Assembly: GCF_020921035.1 (NCBI RefSeq)
Contig: NC_063156.1
Location: 27,080,283-27,144,282 of the forward strand
Source of the DNA: Rhodamnia argentea
Taxonomy: Eukaryota; Streptophyta; Magnoliopsida; Myrtales; Myrtaceae
Direction: 5' to 3'
Length of the DNA stretch: 64,000 nt
In this document: in pieces, positions 1-11,879 of the stretch
Numbering within the stretch: position 1 is the stretch's first letter
Layout of the letters: each line of letters starts with the position of its first letter
Notes under the pieces: model-generated
What the model was told of the DNA's origin: nothing
Databases searched by the model: none
Seen by the model: only the letters and a program-made list of their open reading frames with translations
Program-made: the position numbers and the translations under genes

Positions 1-3000
1 CCCATTCCACCCATCCCGCCCATGCCCATGCCCTCAAAGATAGACTCAAATATATCCATAGGATTGGTGAAATCCTGGCAGCAACAAATGATAATTTCAC
101 TATAAAATTGCAAAGATTGGAGCGAAAACAGAACAATTTAATGAATCGCCACGAGCTTCAATCACGAGCAGAAACTAACTTACCCCGCTTCCCATGCCAG
201 CACCTTTAACTCCAGCTTCTCCGTACTTATCATAGAGAGACCGTTTCTCATCATCTGACAGGACCTGAATAACGATCACTTGCTCTGTTACAATTGCCAG
301 CAAAATTGCTGCAGCAGATTTGCAAATAAAGCACAATCGCCAAACGAGAATTTGCCAAAAAAGAGGTGAAATATACTGTGTACATGACAAGAAGTTGAAT
401 GCTCTAAAGAGGAGCGATAGTATCAAACAGAAGGCAAAAGGAATATAAATGCCAACCCAACAATATAAGCCAAAGTCCGTTTTATCTGAGGGCTTTCTAG
501 AAGGGAACGTGGGGCTATCCCTCCGTTCCCCTCAGTGAATTTCTACTGATCCCAACAGGATTTTGAAACAAAATGAGTTTATTTACCTCGTAAGCATTGC
601 TAATATCCTTGAACTTCTGTTCTGCTCCCTGCTCTCTGCATCGATAGGTATAGTATCAGCATAATTGAGACAGCAAGGCAGAAAAAAAGAGAAGTAAAAG
701 ATATTTGGAATCCACTGCATATTCACCATCTCACTCCGGGGAACGAGGACCTCAAAGAACTTGAAAGAACAAGACCAATGCCAATAATCTAAAGCTAGCA
801 CCTAGAATTGTATTATGGGTCTCAAATTCAATTCATGATCTGCCCGTGCATCCCCTGAATTAAATTCTAGTTGGTCTCCCTCAAAAATAGAGATAGGAAA
901 AGTATGGACATGCATAAAAAAAAAAAAAAAAAAAATCCAAGATTGAGAATGGCTGCTTTTGGTAGTATTTACTTTTAAAATTGTTTCTTCAGGGAAAGTA
1001 ACACCGATTAGATGATAATTTTAAACTATGGGAGGATGACTGAGTTGAAGGCAGGTATGCAACCAGTCCCAACGCATTAGAAAGGTAAATGATTAATGCA
1101 ACTAATCTTTTTCCACAACTTCTTTTGTGGTTGTATGTGCGTGCGTATGTACAAATGTGTGCTATAGAAAGAGAGACAGAGCACAGTCAAAGTCAGTTAA
1201 AGCACGAGAAGTCCCTGCTGTTGCTGGATATTTAGTGCAACTTTTAGCAAGTAAACAAACCACGGCAAGAGACTCCAAGTCTAACAATTGTGGAACTATT
1301 ACACAGTCAACGTTTCCATGGTAGACAATAGGTAACAGCAAGGCCCATCATTAGAAATGATTCTTCATCCCAACAAAAAGTTACAAAACAATATATGGCA
1401 TGGACGGAAGAATCAAAAGAATTGGGACAAGCATAAAAGGGAAATTGAAAAACCAACTCACTTGTTCACATCTGGATGATAATTCCGAGCAAGTTTCCGG
1501 TACGCTGCAGGGCAATGAAAGGAAAGGAAAGAAGGATTAGCTTATTCCATCTTCAGAAAGCAAGTTCAATTCACCCCAAGAACCCTCCATCATGTTTCAG
1601 AAGGCATGAAAGAACCGATAAATGCCTGTGTGTCACAGAGAGAGAGAGAGAGAGAGAGAGAATACCATGGAATGGCATGCAAGTTAGAAAATTAAGTGGA
1701 TTGCATGAGAAACGATGGTTCGTATGGGGCATGATGAATCGTAGATTTGGCTCAATCTTAAGGATAGATTAGTATGTTGCTCTAAGGTCGAACATTCAAA
1801 AAGTAATTTTAGTTAAGGTAAGGATACTTTGGTGGATGTGGGCATCCAAAGGAAACACACTTCAAAATGACTTGGAGTGGACTCAGTATAGGTTTGATCG
1901 AGTGGAACCACTTAGAGTGATTTGAGAATGTTAAAAAGGATCGAAAAATGATCTGTGACAACTGTGACAGTTAGGTAAAATAACAATTCAAATGGAGAAT
2001 TTCCCCAAAAGACACGCAGGAAAACCACAAAGCCTAGGGAGCTTACGCAGCTTTAGGAGAAAGTGGTACTTTTAAGATTGCACGACGTGAGAAAGTCATC
2101 GTCACCAACCATATTTAGTGGAAAAGTCTTTGGTGGTTGGTAGAAAGGCTTAAACCTTGCTTAACAAAGAAGAAGTGAAAATAGTTGATCTGGGACAATC
2201 TGATCAAATTGAACCACATCTGGAGATACTGAGTGGTGCTTTTCAAGTAGCAACCACATGAGAAAGTCATCGTCACCAACCACATTTAGTGGAAAATTCT
2301 ATGGTGGTTGTTATAAAGGTTTAACCTTGCTTAACAGAGGAAGAAGTCAAAATAGTTGATTGGAAAAAATCTGATCAAACTGAATCACATCTGAAGATAC
2401 TGTTTTTTGGGCTATGACACAGTAACCTTAAACAGTAACCTGGGATTTAAGCAGGCAAATGGACTTCAAAGTGTTAGTGTAAGGAATATAAATCAAATTG
2501 GTATCCAACAACAAAATACAGAGAAATATGCCAGTCCAAGATACTTTTTGTCACATAATCAACTGGCAAAGAATGTCTCATAACAACCCAAAATTGGCAT
2601 TGCATAATATAGACACTGACAAGACCATGCACTCCTCATGCATAATTGAGGAGATAAAAAAGGCTGAACTTAAAAGTAAGTAGAGGAAAGGAAAATTTAT
2701 AGAACCAACAAACCAAAACTGACCGGGAATTGCAATATCACACACGGTTGATTCCCATCCTGGGGGGATGAATATATTCTAGAGCTTCAATATCATATAC
2801 AATCTCTTGTTGATTGAGAAATCAATATCTCATCTTTCCATGTAGGCAATACACTTTAACTCTCCGCAGAAACCAAAATTACAAGATACAGAACGAAGGA
2901 ATTGCACAACGGAAACACCGAGGAATAGCTCATGGTCCCATTCTTTAAACTCTATCTTTTCTATCTCCTAGTTCAAACCTTAAAGGGATGCTTCAGAAGT

Positions 3001-4106
3001 AACATGTAATTTATCGTCAGAAACTAAAATCACTTAAAGGACGTCCAAACCAACATATTTGTTTCATATTTTGTTTTTGGGGTTCCGTAATTAGTATCTT
3101 CTTCTCAATAGACAGCCCAAAAACAAACTGCTTTGCAACCCCCCCCTCTTTTGGGTAAAAAAAAGGCCTTGGGCTAATTTATTATATCATAACTTTCCAA
3201 TGTACGAAAGAATTGACTTGATCAACTAAAAGAAAAGTTACCGATTGTTTCAGTGGGCAGAAACCAAGCTCCTACTCTCTCTAAGATTTAAAGCACAATT
3301 TTCCAAAAAATCAGCATATTTGCTGTGCCCCCTAAACACGTGCTATCTGAATTGTTGCACATTTGTCCACAGTTTGACAAATTTTCCTCACCAGGTTACT
3401 TACAAGAGTAGTGATGTCATGTCTTGGATGAATGACATGAAGAAGATATATCATGGAGATGAAGAAGATAAAAAGAGGAAAAAAGAAGAGCTACAATGCA
3501 GAGGATTCAAATTTAAAGAATATTCACTAGAAGAGTTAGAACCCAACTTGAAAGCCATGAGATGGATGAAGAATGAAAGATGTGGACATACCACTTTTGA
3601 TTTCGGATTTGCTGGCATTTCTTGACACGCCAAGAACAGAATAATAATCCTGAAAGTGTTAAAAAAGAAGGTAAGGTGTTAGTTCCTTTGCACCGATGCT
3701 AGCAATAGGATTTACAGAAGAAAGCATACTAGCACTAGCTCAAAGTAAATGACAGTGAAGCAAAACAGGATTTTTTTGTTAACTCACAGTATCAGCTCTA
3801 ACTACTAATCTTGCTCCCCGACGATGAGGTGACCGTCGACATGATCCCGCGTAAAAGGACAACGGCAATGTGCCTCGAGAGAACAAGCTCGAAGACTGAG
3901 CCGCCAGTTGCCGCACATCACTAGTAAGCCAGCCAAAAATACATAAATAAATGCCAAAATAACACATGAAAAATGAGTGCTTACAAAACCAATGCTCACC
4001 CAAATTGTGATAAAGGCGCCCTATTCGCGGAGTAAGACCTGAGCATGAGCTGAGGACGAATACCCCATTGAGCGAAGCATGTATTTCCAGAAGGTATAAC
4101 AGCCAT
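1..4106 (-). CDS. Chloroplast DnaJ/Hsp40 co-chaperone (DnaJ A6-like), 3' part outside window
   Basis: Type I J-protein of the plastid class, expected to stimulate a stromal Hsp70. Exons seen (minus): 4106-4000, 3920-3788, 3649-3592, 1504-1462, 635-587, 264-184 and 74-<1, with consistent phases and GT-AG borders. Residues 1-80 are a Ser/Arg-rich, acid-poor leader typical of a chloroplast transit peptide and end in VVRADT. The J domain follows from residue 81 ([34 protein letters not shown]) with the HPD motif at about residues 109-111. Next come [36 protein letters not shown] and the start of the Gly/Met-rich linker ([20 protein letters not shown]). The zinc-finger and C-terminal substrate-binding parts are beyond position 1. 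The 58-nt exon at 3592-3649 hides inside an unrelated plus-strand ORF. The family is clear; which paralogue (DJA5 or DJA6 type) is not. Confidence 0.93.
1637..1661. repeat. (GA)n microsatellite in DnaJ intron
   Basis: About 12 perfect AG dinucleotides. Confidence 0.9.
2064..2405. repeat. Diverged tandem dimer, period 171 bp, in DnaJ intron
   Basis: Two head-to-tail copies share AGAAAGTCATCGTCACCAACC (starts 2090 and 2261), the TTTAGTGGAAAA block, the AACCTTGCTTAACA block and the AAAATAGTTGAT block. Period is 171 bp. They lie in the large intron between the exons at 1504 and 3592. Confidence 0.8.
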
Positions 4107-4566
4107 CCAATTTACTCCAGAAACTTACAGAACTTGAATTGTAGCTCTTTGAGGTACCCTCCTACAACCTGGACCACAATCCCATCAGTATCTGCTCTAC
4201 ACCCACTAACACTCCACCAATTCGCAAAAGCTAGACGGGTCGTGCTTGGTGAGTAGATTAAAAAAGGTAAAGTAAATAGACGTAGAAGCCAAAAAGGCAG
4301 AGTCCTGTGACATTTCCACGGCAGAGATAAAAAATTGCAGCACCAAAACCTCTTTTTTCCCCATTCAATTACAGACCGAAACTGACCTAAAAGAAGAATT
4401 TAAAACATCAAAGTTTGAAGTTTCGTGATTGAATGGCGTGCAGGAACTGCCGTGGAGTATATCTACGTTTGTGTTGAGGGACTTAGAAATCGAAAACACC
4501 AATACTAGGCGAACCAAACAACAACCACGCCAATCGACACTTAACCAAATGGCTCTCGAGACTGAA

Positions 4567-4611
<45 letters not shown>

Positions 4612-4750
4612 CATGCCTTTTCGTCGTCGTCGACTTCGCCGGAGCCGAAGATTGGCGGCCGACGGCTGAGAGGTTTTGTGGAGCGGTGGGGTTCGGCTTC
4701 GGCTTTTGTTCGTTCGTGGTAGGAAGCACGAGGCGACGAGACGATTACGG
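4107..4750 (-). promoter_or_regulatory. 5' UTR/promoter-proximal region of the DnaJ gene with a GA/CT tract
   Basis: Upstream of the ATG at 4106 (minus) there is no further coding sequence. A (GA)n run at 4573-4609 reads as a CT-rich tract on the gene strand, a common plant core-promoter or 5' UTR element. GC content rises at 4610-4740, consistent with a transcription start near there. UTR limits are not determined. Confidence 0.45.
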
Positions 4751-6170
4751 GCTAACGGTGACCCTGATCTAGAGATTTCCTTTTTTTTTTTTTTTGCTTT
4801 TTAATTGTTCGCAAACTTTGCAAAGATGCCCCTCTACTTAATTGATTTTGCGATGGCGACCAGAAAATTTTGGGGGGGCGGCCTTCTTTCGTAATAACAA
4901 TGGTAAAAATTCTTACAAACAAAAAAATTGGAGAAAAATTGTTGAGAAGGGATGGGCAAATTGGAAGTTCCTCTTCGACCCAAAAATATATATATTGGAA
5001 GTTCCTCACCCGCTACTAAATGTCTAGTTAAAACATATAGTTGAAGAATATTTTTTAACACGCGAATGAAAGTTGGTAATGTAGAAAAAACCAAATAAAA
5101 GTTTTTAAATCATTCGAGCACAGGTTGATAACCTAAATCTAATTAGTAATTTTATCGGAGAAAAGCCGACAAGGCATTCAAGTTGAGGTTGGTAAATTGA
5201 CGTGAGAATTGACAACTTTTAAGTATTCGTAAATTACACGAATAAAAGTTTGCGAGCTATTACAAAATTTGGTAGAATCATTTGTTATCAAGTAACTGTT
5301 GGTAAGTCATTCAAGTAAGACTCGGTAATCCAAAATTATACGATGACTTGATCGGAGTCAATATGGTAAGGCATTCAAATTACAGTTCATAATTTCAACG
5401 AATAAAATAAAGATGATTTTTCTATTAGTTTAGTTGATTGACTTCAATAAATGGAAAATCGCTCCAATACAAGTTTTTAATGCAAATTTAGTCGATTACT
5501 CGATCGGAGAAAAGTCAATTAGTAAATTAAATAAAGGCCGATAAACACGTATAATAGCTAGTTAGTTCCCTACGTAGAAGAGGAAACACTTTGAAACAGG
5601 AACAGGTTAACGAGTGTTGGCAAATTGATATAAAAGTTGGTAACTTGCTAAATAGTTACCAAACAAACGGTTCGCCGTTCTCAATTTTTTGTTTATCGAT
5701 GTTATTGAAAGCTTACATACCTCTGTAGCAATTACCAATCATCGAACGCAATTTTTACCCTTTTTCCAACGCACGGAATTATAAAATTTCGTCATTATAT
5801 ATGATTGCTTTATTCGAAAACTTTGAGATTAGATCGGCTCCTTACTAAAAAAGAAAAGGCAAAAGCAACCGGCGCGACGGCTACATCACGTGGCATTGGT
5901 ACATAAGTGTAAGCGATGAATCAAAAGATAGAATCACAAAATCCTAACGGTACAATTTAACTGGTATGCGTAGAATCGAGCAACGTAGCGATGTGATCGG
6001 TACGAGGGTGCCACATCATCCATGTAACCGAACCCGGTGCATAAACGACCTTTTTCCGCTACGAGGGCCCCCCTTTCACATGCTCCGCCTAGCTCCTACA
6101 CAGGCTCTTGGGTGTCAACAGCCCAATTGGCCCACCAATCCACCGCGTGTTGTGGGCTAAAATCAGGAAA
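4751..6170. other. Intergenic, AT-rich, with a degenerate CATTCAA repeat
   Basis: No supported gene. Between about 5110 and 5400 a motif like YCATTCRARTnnnnnTYGGTAA recurs at roughly 5110, 5172, 5308 and 5371, together with repeated TCGGAG(A)AAAG blocks. This suggests an old tandem or foldback repeat. The remainder shows nothing recognisable. Confidence 0.4.
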
Positions 6171-6180
6171 GTTCACTCCA

Positions 6181-6253
6181 TTGGGCTTGGGCTTGGGCTT
6201 GGTCTTGGGCTTGGGCTTGGTCTTGGTCTTGGGCTTGGGCTTGGGCTTGGGCT
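6181..6253. repeat. Hexanucleotide minisatellite TTGGGC/TTGGTC
   Basis: Twelve head-to-tail 6-mers, mostly GGGCTT with some GGTCTT variants. They translate as LGLGLVLG-type dipeptides in one frame, but no gene context supports coding. Confidence 0.9.
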
Positions 6254-6654
6254 GAGAATTTGATCTTTATATAAAATGTATATATGTCCATCGTCCAGGT
6301 AGTTATGGATCATTTCTACTTTATTTTGATTTATGCGATAACGTGAGTCCCGGACCAATTATGTGTTACCTACTGTTGCGAGGAGCACAAGCCAAGCAAA
6401 AATGAATTCAATGGTGGGGTCGCAGATGTAAACTGCAAAAGGAGACGTTATCAAATTAATTTAACGTACTACTCTCTGACCGGATTTACACTTGGAGGTG
6501 AAGAAGACGCGGAGAAACGGTTGAAGCTTTAAACTGTTAATTTCCTTTTAGGGGAATTAGGCTTTCACGACACGAATTGACAATGCGCCTCCATTCTACC
6601 ATCTCGACTTAGCATCGATGACAAGGAAACGCATCCAAAGTTGGTAAATTTCGA

Positions 6655-6875
6655 GACTCCGTTTGTTTCGTGAAAAAGTAGTGATTTGAAAAATATTTCT
6701 TTTTATTACAGATAATAACTTGTATCGACTACAAAGATGAATGATCAAAAAAATATTTTCATCATTTAGACATAAATTATTATCGATAATAATAAAAATA
6801 TTTTTTTATTAATTAATTATTTCGAACGACATAAGTAATTATTTTTAAAAAATATTATTTTTTAAATATCCTACT
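6655..6875. mobile_element. Truncated MITE of the TTTGTTTCGCGAAA-TIR family
   Basis: Begins with CTCCGTTTGTTTCGTGAAAAA, matching the left end of the better copy at 10247, and has the same A/T-rich interior with AAATATTT blocks. The right inverted end (TTTTTTCGCGAAACAAAC) is missing, so this is a 3'-truncated copy. Confidence 0.55.
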
Positions 6876-7799
6876 AGCCTCATCGATCCATCCGAGGAAA
6901 GATTACGAATGTTGGTGGTGTGGTCCGCACGTGAAGTCTTTTCTATTATTCCCAGAACGGAGTGACGTGGCACATTGACATCCGCCGATTTATTTCATCA
7001 GACGCGGATGCACCCGATGCAACCTGAGCTAACTTTTGACGTGCCCATCGTCATCACACCTTCCATCTCTAAAACCCAACAGAAACAAAGTTAATAAAAG
7101 TGAATTTGCCTCTCCTGTTTTTTTTTTTTTAACCTTTTCTTTTTCCCTCCAATTGTCTCGATTGATTTCGCGCGTTCGGTCCACCAAACGAAAGGAAAAT
7201 CCAAAAAAGGATTTGCTCATCTTCCCTCCAATAATCCAACAAAAAAACAAGTGAACGTCCCTTTCCATGAACATAAGTCCAATTCACAATGCCGCCTACG
7301 TGCATAGACTTTTAACTCCTAAGGACCTTAGCTTTCAAAAGTTTCACCCCTTGTCCTTAATTAAGGACAAGCTAAAAAAAGGTGACATGGACCCCGGGCA
7401 TTCGGTCTGACTTTTTGTAATTTCGTGCATAACTTTTTCCCCCACTATCATCACTCGATACCACTACCGCTCATCTGGCACCCGACGTCATCGTTTTGGA
7501 TCCATTTCGCCTTGTGCAGGCCTTTGCATTTACCGCGTTTTGATGTGAATTGTTATATGAGCTTAAAATTTTTTATTAGGCATTTTAATATAGTACCAGA
7601 GTGAGATTATGCGCTAGTATATTTCATTTGAGTAAAAAGTAAATTCAGGTTGCATGTCAGTACGGAAAAGCTACCAAAAAGGGCTGCAAAAGCAATTTTT
7701 TGATTGCTTTTTGGAAAACAGCCTTTTTAAAATTCACCTAGAGGTAACAATCATTGCTAATATATTGTGTCCAAATGAAATGGAGCTATTCATGAGGTA

Positions 7800-7822
7800 C
7801 TTTTTTTTTTTTTTTGGCCGAA
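7800..7822 (-). mobile_element. Possible poly(A) micro-insertion
   Basis: A T-run followed by GGCCGAA lies between two copies of ATGAGGTA (7792-7799 and 7823-7830). On the minus strand it reads TTCGGCC followed by an A-tail. The flanking repeat is only 8 bp and a related AAATGAGGCA recurs near 7880, so this is a weaker member of the set. Confidence 0.4.
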
Positions 7823-7851
7823 ATGAGGTATGACTATTTTTTTATTATTTT

Positions 7852-7871
7852 GGGGGGGGGGGGGGGGGGGG
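7852..7871 (+). repeat. Poly(G) tract of 20
   Basis: Twenty uninterrupted G in AT-rich DNA. Such a run can form a quadruplex and is also a common site of assembly or polymerase error. Confidence 0.9.
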
Positions 7872-10246
7872 TGGTTGTTCAAATGAGGCATTATTAGTTA
7901 AACTTCAATAAAATTTGGTTCCACTATGATAATATGCTGGATATGATGCATGCATGCATGCCTTCATGGAACTTTTGCTTGGGAATTTTAAATTCTATGA
8001 ATTCGATTATAATTATAATTTGTTATTTTTTTTTAGTCCATCATATCTCTAATTCTCCTCATTCAAACTTTAGTTTTGCTTCAAGGGAGTCAAATTCCGC
8101 ACATGTGATATTAGCGTTTCCACCCCCGGTCCCTTTATCAGCAAGGCCGCACGTCTACTGGCAATTTGCCGATTTAAAAGCCTGTAGTTTTGTCGTTGGG
8201 TGGGATAATAATTAGGAGATATTAGTTTCGAAAATTAGGCAAGAAGCAAATTCATTATTAGGAGCCACATGCATCAATTATAACAGTTTATAAATTATAA
8301 GGTAGGACACATCACTTTTTTCAGACCCCAAACCACAATCATTATTGGACTGGACCCCTTATCATGGACACACTCTCTTCCTCTTTTTCTTTTTTTTTTT
8401 CTTTTTGTGATTTCTAATTTTTTATATTTTCCCTGTACTTTTGTTATTTAATTTAAATGAATGGACACTACATATGAATTTTGGTCGATGTTGGTGGCCT
8501 TTTGTGATCAAGATCCCTAGAAACACGTCATTTTAAGGAGTAATGAAGCAGGGAAGCAAGGATAACATCCTCGAAAATTTTCTTAATTTTCGAAAGGACG
8601 GTACAACCTCGTCTCGATTAGAACTTAATATTTGCAAACGGCAGTATATAAAAAAAAAGGCGAAGAAATATGTTTGAACTTCTCACGCGCCAAAAGAAGA
8701 TATAATTTTATTGCCAAAAACTATCTTTAGAATTTTATCTCAACATACATTTTGCATCTTTTATATTAAAAAATTATATCATTATGCATACCGTGGGAAT
8801 TAAGGTGTTCTTTTTTTATCGAGTGGAAATTGAGCTTGACTTTTGAAGCCACCTCTCCAGCGGCGTCTGTCGCGAAAACTAGGTGTCAACGGCGGCGCAG
8901 GCTTGGGTCTCTGATCACAAAACCGAGTATTCCATGACCTTATTCTTTAATCGATTATTTGCCATGATATGAAAAGAGATCGAATAATTCGGTTGAGCAT
9001 CGACTTTCAAGTTAGCCTTCTTGAACGACATGCGTGAGTGCATCTTCAACTTGTGAAAAGAGATTGAATAATTCGGTTATTCAGCACCTATTTACTCACT
9101 AAACAACACAGATAGCAAGACCAACGCGTCATTCTCAAATGATTCAATTTCAAATTAAGACCCTTTATTTTACGTGGTCCGCTTGGTTGATGTCGTGCAC
9201 TGATTCAAATAGTATAAATACTTGCTCAATAATAACTCACTTATTCGAATTTATCACTGAATAATTTTATGCATTATGATATTTTAACTAAGCATAGTCG
9301 ATCTCAACCACGTCTCACATCCGCTTATTCTACTTCAAAGCCATAATTTATCCAACAGTAGATAGGATATGATAATATCAATAAATTTGTTATTTTATCC
9401 TATTCAGTCCAGTCCTAACTAGAAATCTAGACGATCAAATGCAGTCAAAGTGTGGTTAGATATAGACTTGGGATCGAGGAGGGTTTTTGTGTTTTGTCCA
9501 AAAAAGGAGGGCAGAATTGGATAAAATAAAATAAATAAATAAATGGCGCGGTACATGTGGTCGCGATTGAGCAGCGGAATGACTAAGCTTTGGCGACGAA
9601 TCGAGCCCGTCCTTGTCACGTCCACCGCCCATCAGCCCCAATTTCCTCCCTTTAATAAAAGCAGTGACACCGTGGCATATATATATATATATCAACCCTC
9701 GACAATTCGAAGTTCTCCTGGTGCAATTACGACTTTACCCTTCCACATTCCTTTTTTCTTTCCATTGTAAATCTTTTGGACGAAATCATATATTCCCCTT
9801 TTCAGGCAGGACCGAATAAATTGGGGTCCCAAATTTGTATTCTCAGTCGACATCTTTAAGCATATTTTCAAAGACTTGGTTAAGAGAATATATACTCGGA
9901 GAGTGGAATGAAATTAAAGAACGTTTTCTGGGCCTAATCGAGGAATTCGGAGAGCAAGAAAACTCGGTAATAACTCGAAGGGAGTTCACGCAAGAGATAT
10001 ATATTTTCTCGATAAATAAAGATTATATTCATAATCAGAACTTGTACACAAATTCCGCATGGAGAAAAGATTATATTTATGTAAGTGCATACACAAACTC
10101 GTCTTGGCGGCTATCGAATTGAAGAGCACATTGAAAGTCGTACATAAGGATTTGACCCATTCCACGTGGGTCAAATTATCAAACGGACTCCTTCATTCAT
10201 TTACCTTATGAGCGTTAAGGTAGCGTAGCATAAGCCGATCAATTAA

Positions 10247-10455
10247 GGCTTTGTTTGTTTCGCGAAAAATGAATAATTCGGGAAATAATTTCTTAGAAAT
10301 GATCGCTTGCATCGCTTGAAATAATTAGTCAATGAAAAATATTTTTGTATATATTGAAAATATTTTTTATCTATTTATTTTTGTAAGCGTGCAAGCAATT
10401 AATTTTAGGAAAATAACTTAAAAATCATTTATTTTTTCGCGAAACAAACAGAGCC
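10247..10455. mobile_element. MITE with CGCGAAA-containing terminal inverted repeats
   Basis: The left end GGCTTTGTTTGTTTCGCGAA is the inverse of the right end TTCGCGAAACAAACAGAGCC with one mismatch. The inverted match continues loosely into AATGAATAATT / AAATCATTT. About 209 bp, AT-rich, non-coding. No clean target duplication was seen. Related copies lie at 6655 and 23268. Confidence 0.8.
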
Positions 10456-10548
10456 TATGTTAATTGGTACATCGCTGGGATCTAGAGAAAAAGAGGGTGA
10501 AATAACACATCGTTGTCCCGTGTACCAATCGGCACGATACCAAACATT

Positions 10549-10570
10549 TGTTTTTTTTTGCTGGGTCTGG
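10549..10570 (-). mobile_element. Poly(A) micro-insertion with 12-bp target duplication
   Basis: A 22-nt insert (T-run then GCTGGGTCTGG) lies between two perfect copies of ATACCAAACATT (10537-10548 and 10571-10582). On the minus strand it is CCAGACCCAGC plus an A-tail. Confidence 0.75.
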
Positions 10571-11522
10571 ATACCAAACATTAGTTAATAAAAGAACATT
10601 CTCGAAGGTCACGGTCAAAGTCAGACAAAAAAAATGTCATGATCATAGATAAAGGCTTTATCTTATTTGCAAAATGCACGGCCTCTTCTATCTTGCTTTT
10701 GAATTCTCCACGTCGAAGGTCATGTGGTAGATGGAAGTTCTGAAAGAATATATTATTGTGATAATCTCGTTTAACGCTACTTAAGTTATTCTGGGTCTAA
10801 ACAACATAAAATTAGCCAATCAAATCATGATTAATTAATAAGTTGTACTTGGGAATCATGCATGTTCACATGCACCCCATGAAATCCTTGCCTTAATCTA
10901 ATTTAATCACCTTGACATTTAAGGAATGAGCAAGAGAGATCATGAGATCCCTTTTGATATTTTTATACACATGTGCATCAGCTGATCATCATATCTCGAA
11001 AAAATAAAAATAAAAACTCTTTAAATAACATTCTCAAGATATTTCGATACTTATAATAATGACGACTCATAGCACAAAAAATACACTAAACAAATCATTT
11101 TATTTTATCGTTAAGAATGTTCGAGGTACTTATTTTGTGCTATGGGAAATACTTATGCTATTATATCGTGTAATGAAAACATTGTAGTTTTAGGCGCCAC
11201 ACATTTTTTTATTTAACAAATATCATTAAAATTATTCCATTTTGGGTGTAAATTTATATTTATATTTTATCTTTCATGCATTTTAACTCTAGACTTTGAA
11301 TCTTTTCTATATTACGAACAACCTTACCAAAAGAAGCTCAAATCATGAAATATTTATCTCTCACTTCAGATACACATGCAATATATCTTTGTCGTCTCAA
11401 TAGTTTTTATACGATTATAATTAATAGTTTAAGTATTTAGCAATTAAGTTATTTTACAATTTTTGTGACGCCATTTTTTTTTTTTTTGCATTCTTTTGCT
11501 ACTTAACAAATTAAACAGGACT

Positions 11523-11542
11523 TTCGAGCAAAAAAAAAAAAA
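11523..11542 (+). mobile_element. Poly(A) micro-insertion with 13-bp target duplication
   Basis: TTCGAGC followed by an A-run lies between perfect copies of ATTAAACAGGACT (11510-11522 and 11543-11555). The repeat may be longer because adjacent As are ambiguous. Confidence 0.7.
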
Positions 11543-11732
11543 ATTAAACAGGACTCAATTTCTTTCTTCCCCTTTAGGCCAATTATTGCAAAAAGAGAAA
11601 TATTTGGGAGACACAAGAAAAAACATCGTTGGATTCCCTAGAAAAGGACAAGGTTGTCATTTCGGATCCTACTCATCGCATACAATGCCAAAAGACAGCG
11701 AAGGAACCGTCCTCCTAAAAATTTCCTTGAAT

Positions 11733-11755
11733 GAGAGAGAGAGAGAGAGAGAGAG
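11733..11755. repeat. (GA)n microsatellite upstream of NET1
   Basis: About 11 GA units, some 150 bp upstream of the probable 5' UTR of the NET1 gene. It may be promoter-proximal. Confidence 0.85.
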
Positions 11756-11879
11756 TCTTACAGTTACCAAAGTTGAATATTAGTTTCTAAACTGATCATG
11801 ATTCATACACTTGATCGCTTGTCCTCGCCAACCCCTCTTTCTTCTTCTTGTCCTCTTTCCTCTTTCACTGTCATCATCA

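Larger units (their letters stand above)
6880..10246. other. Intergenic region without a supported gene
   Basis: AT-rich DNA with simple-sequence tracts, including a 20-G run at 7852-7871 and an ATGCATGC run near 7943. Short ORFs here have low-complexity, non-protein-like content. No RNA gene was recognised. Confidence 0.5.

Noticed and set aside
3245..3625. 126-codon plus-strand ORF
   Set aside because: Its right part is the complement of a genuine J-domain exon with correct splice signals and phase.
6181..6253. Telomere-like repeat
   Set aside because: The unit is TTGGGC/TTGGTC, not the plant TTTAGGG repeat, and the tract is only 73 bp.
6037..6358. Gly/Leu or Pro/Ser dipeptide ORFs
   Set aside because: Translation of the TTGGGC hexamer repeat in non-genic DNA.
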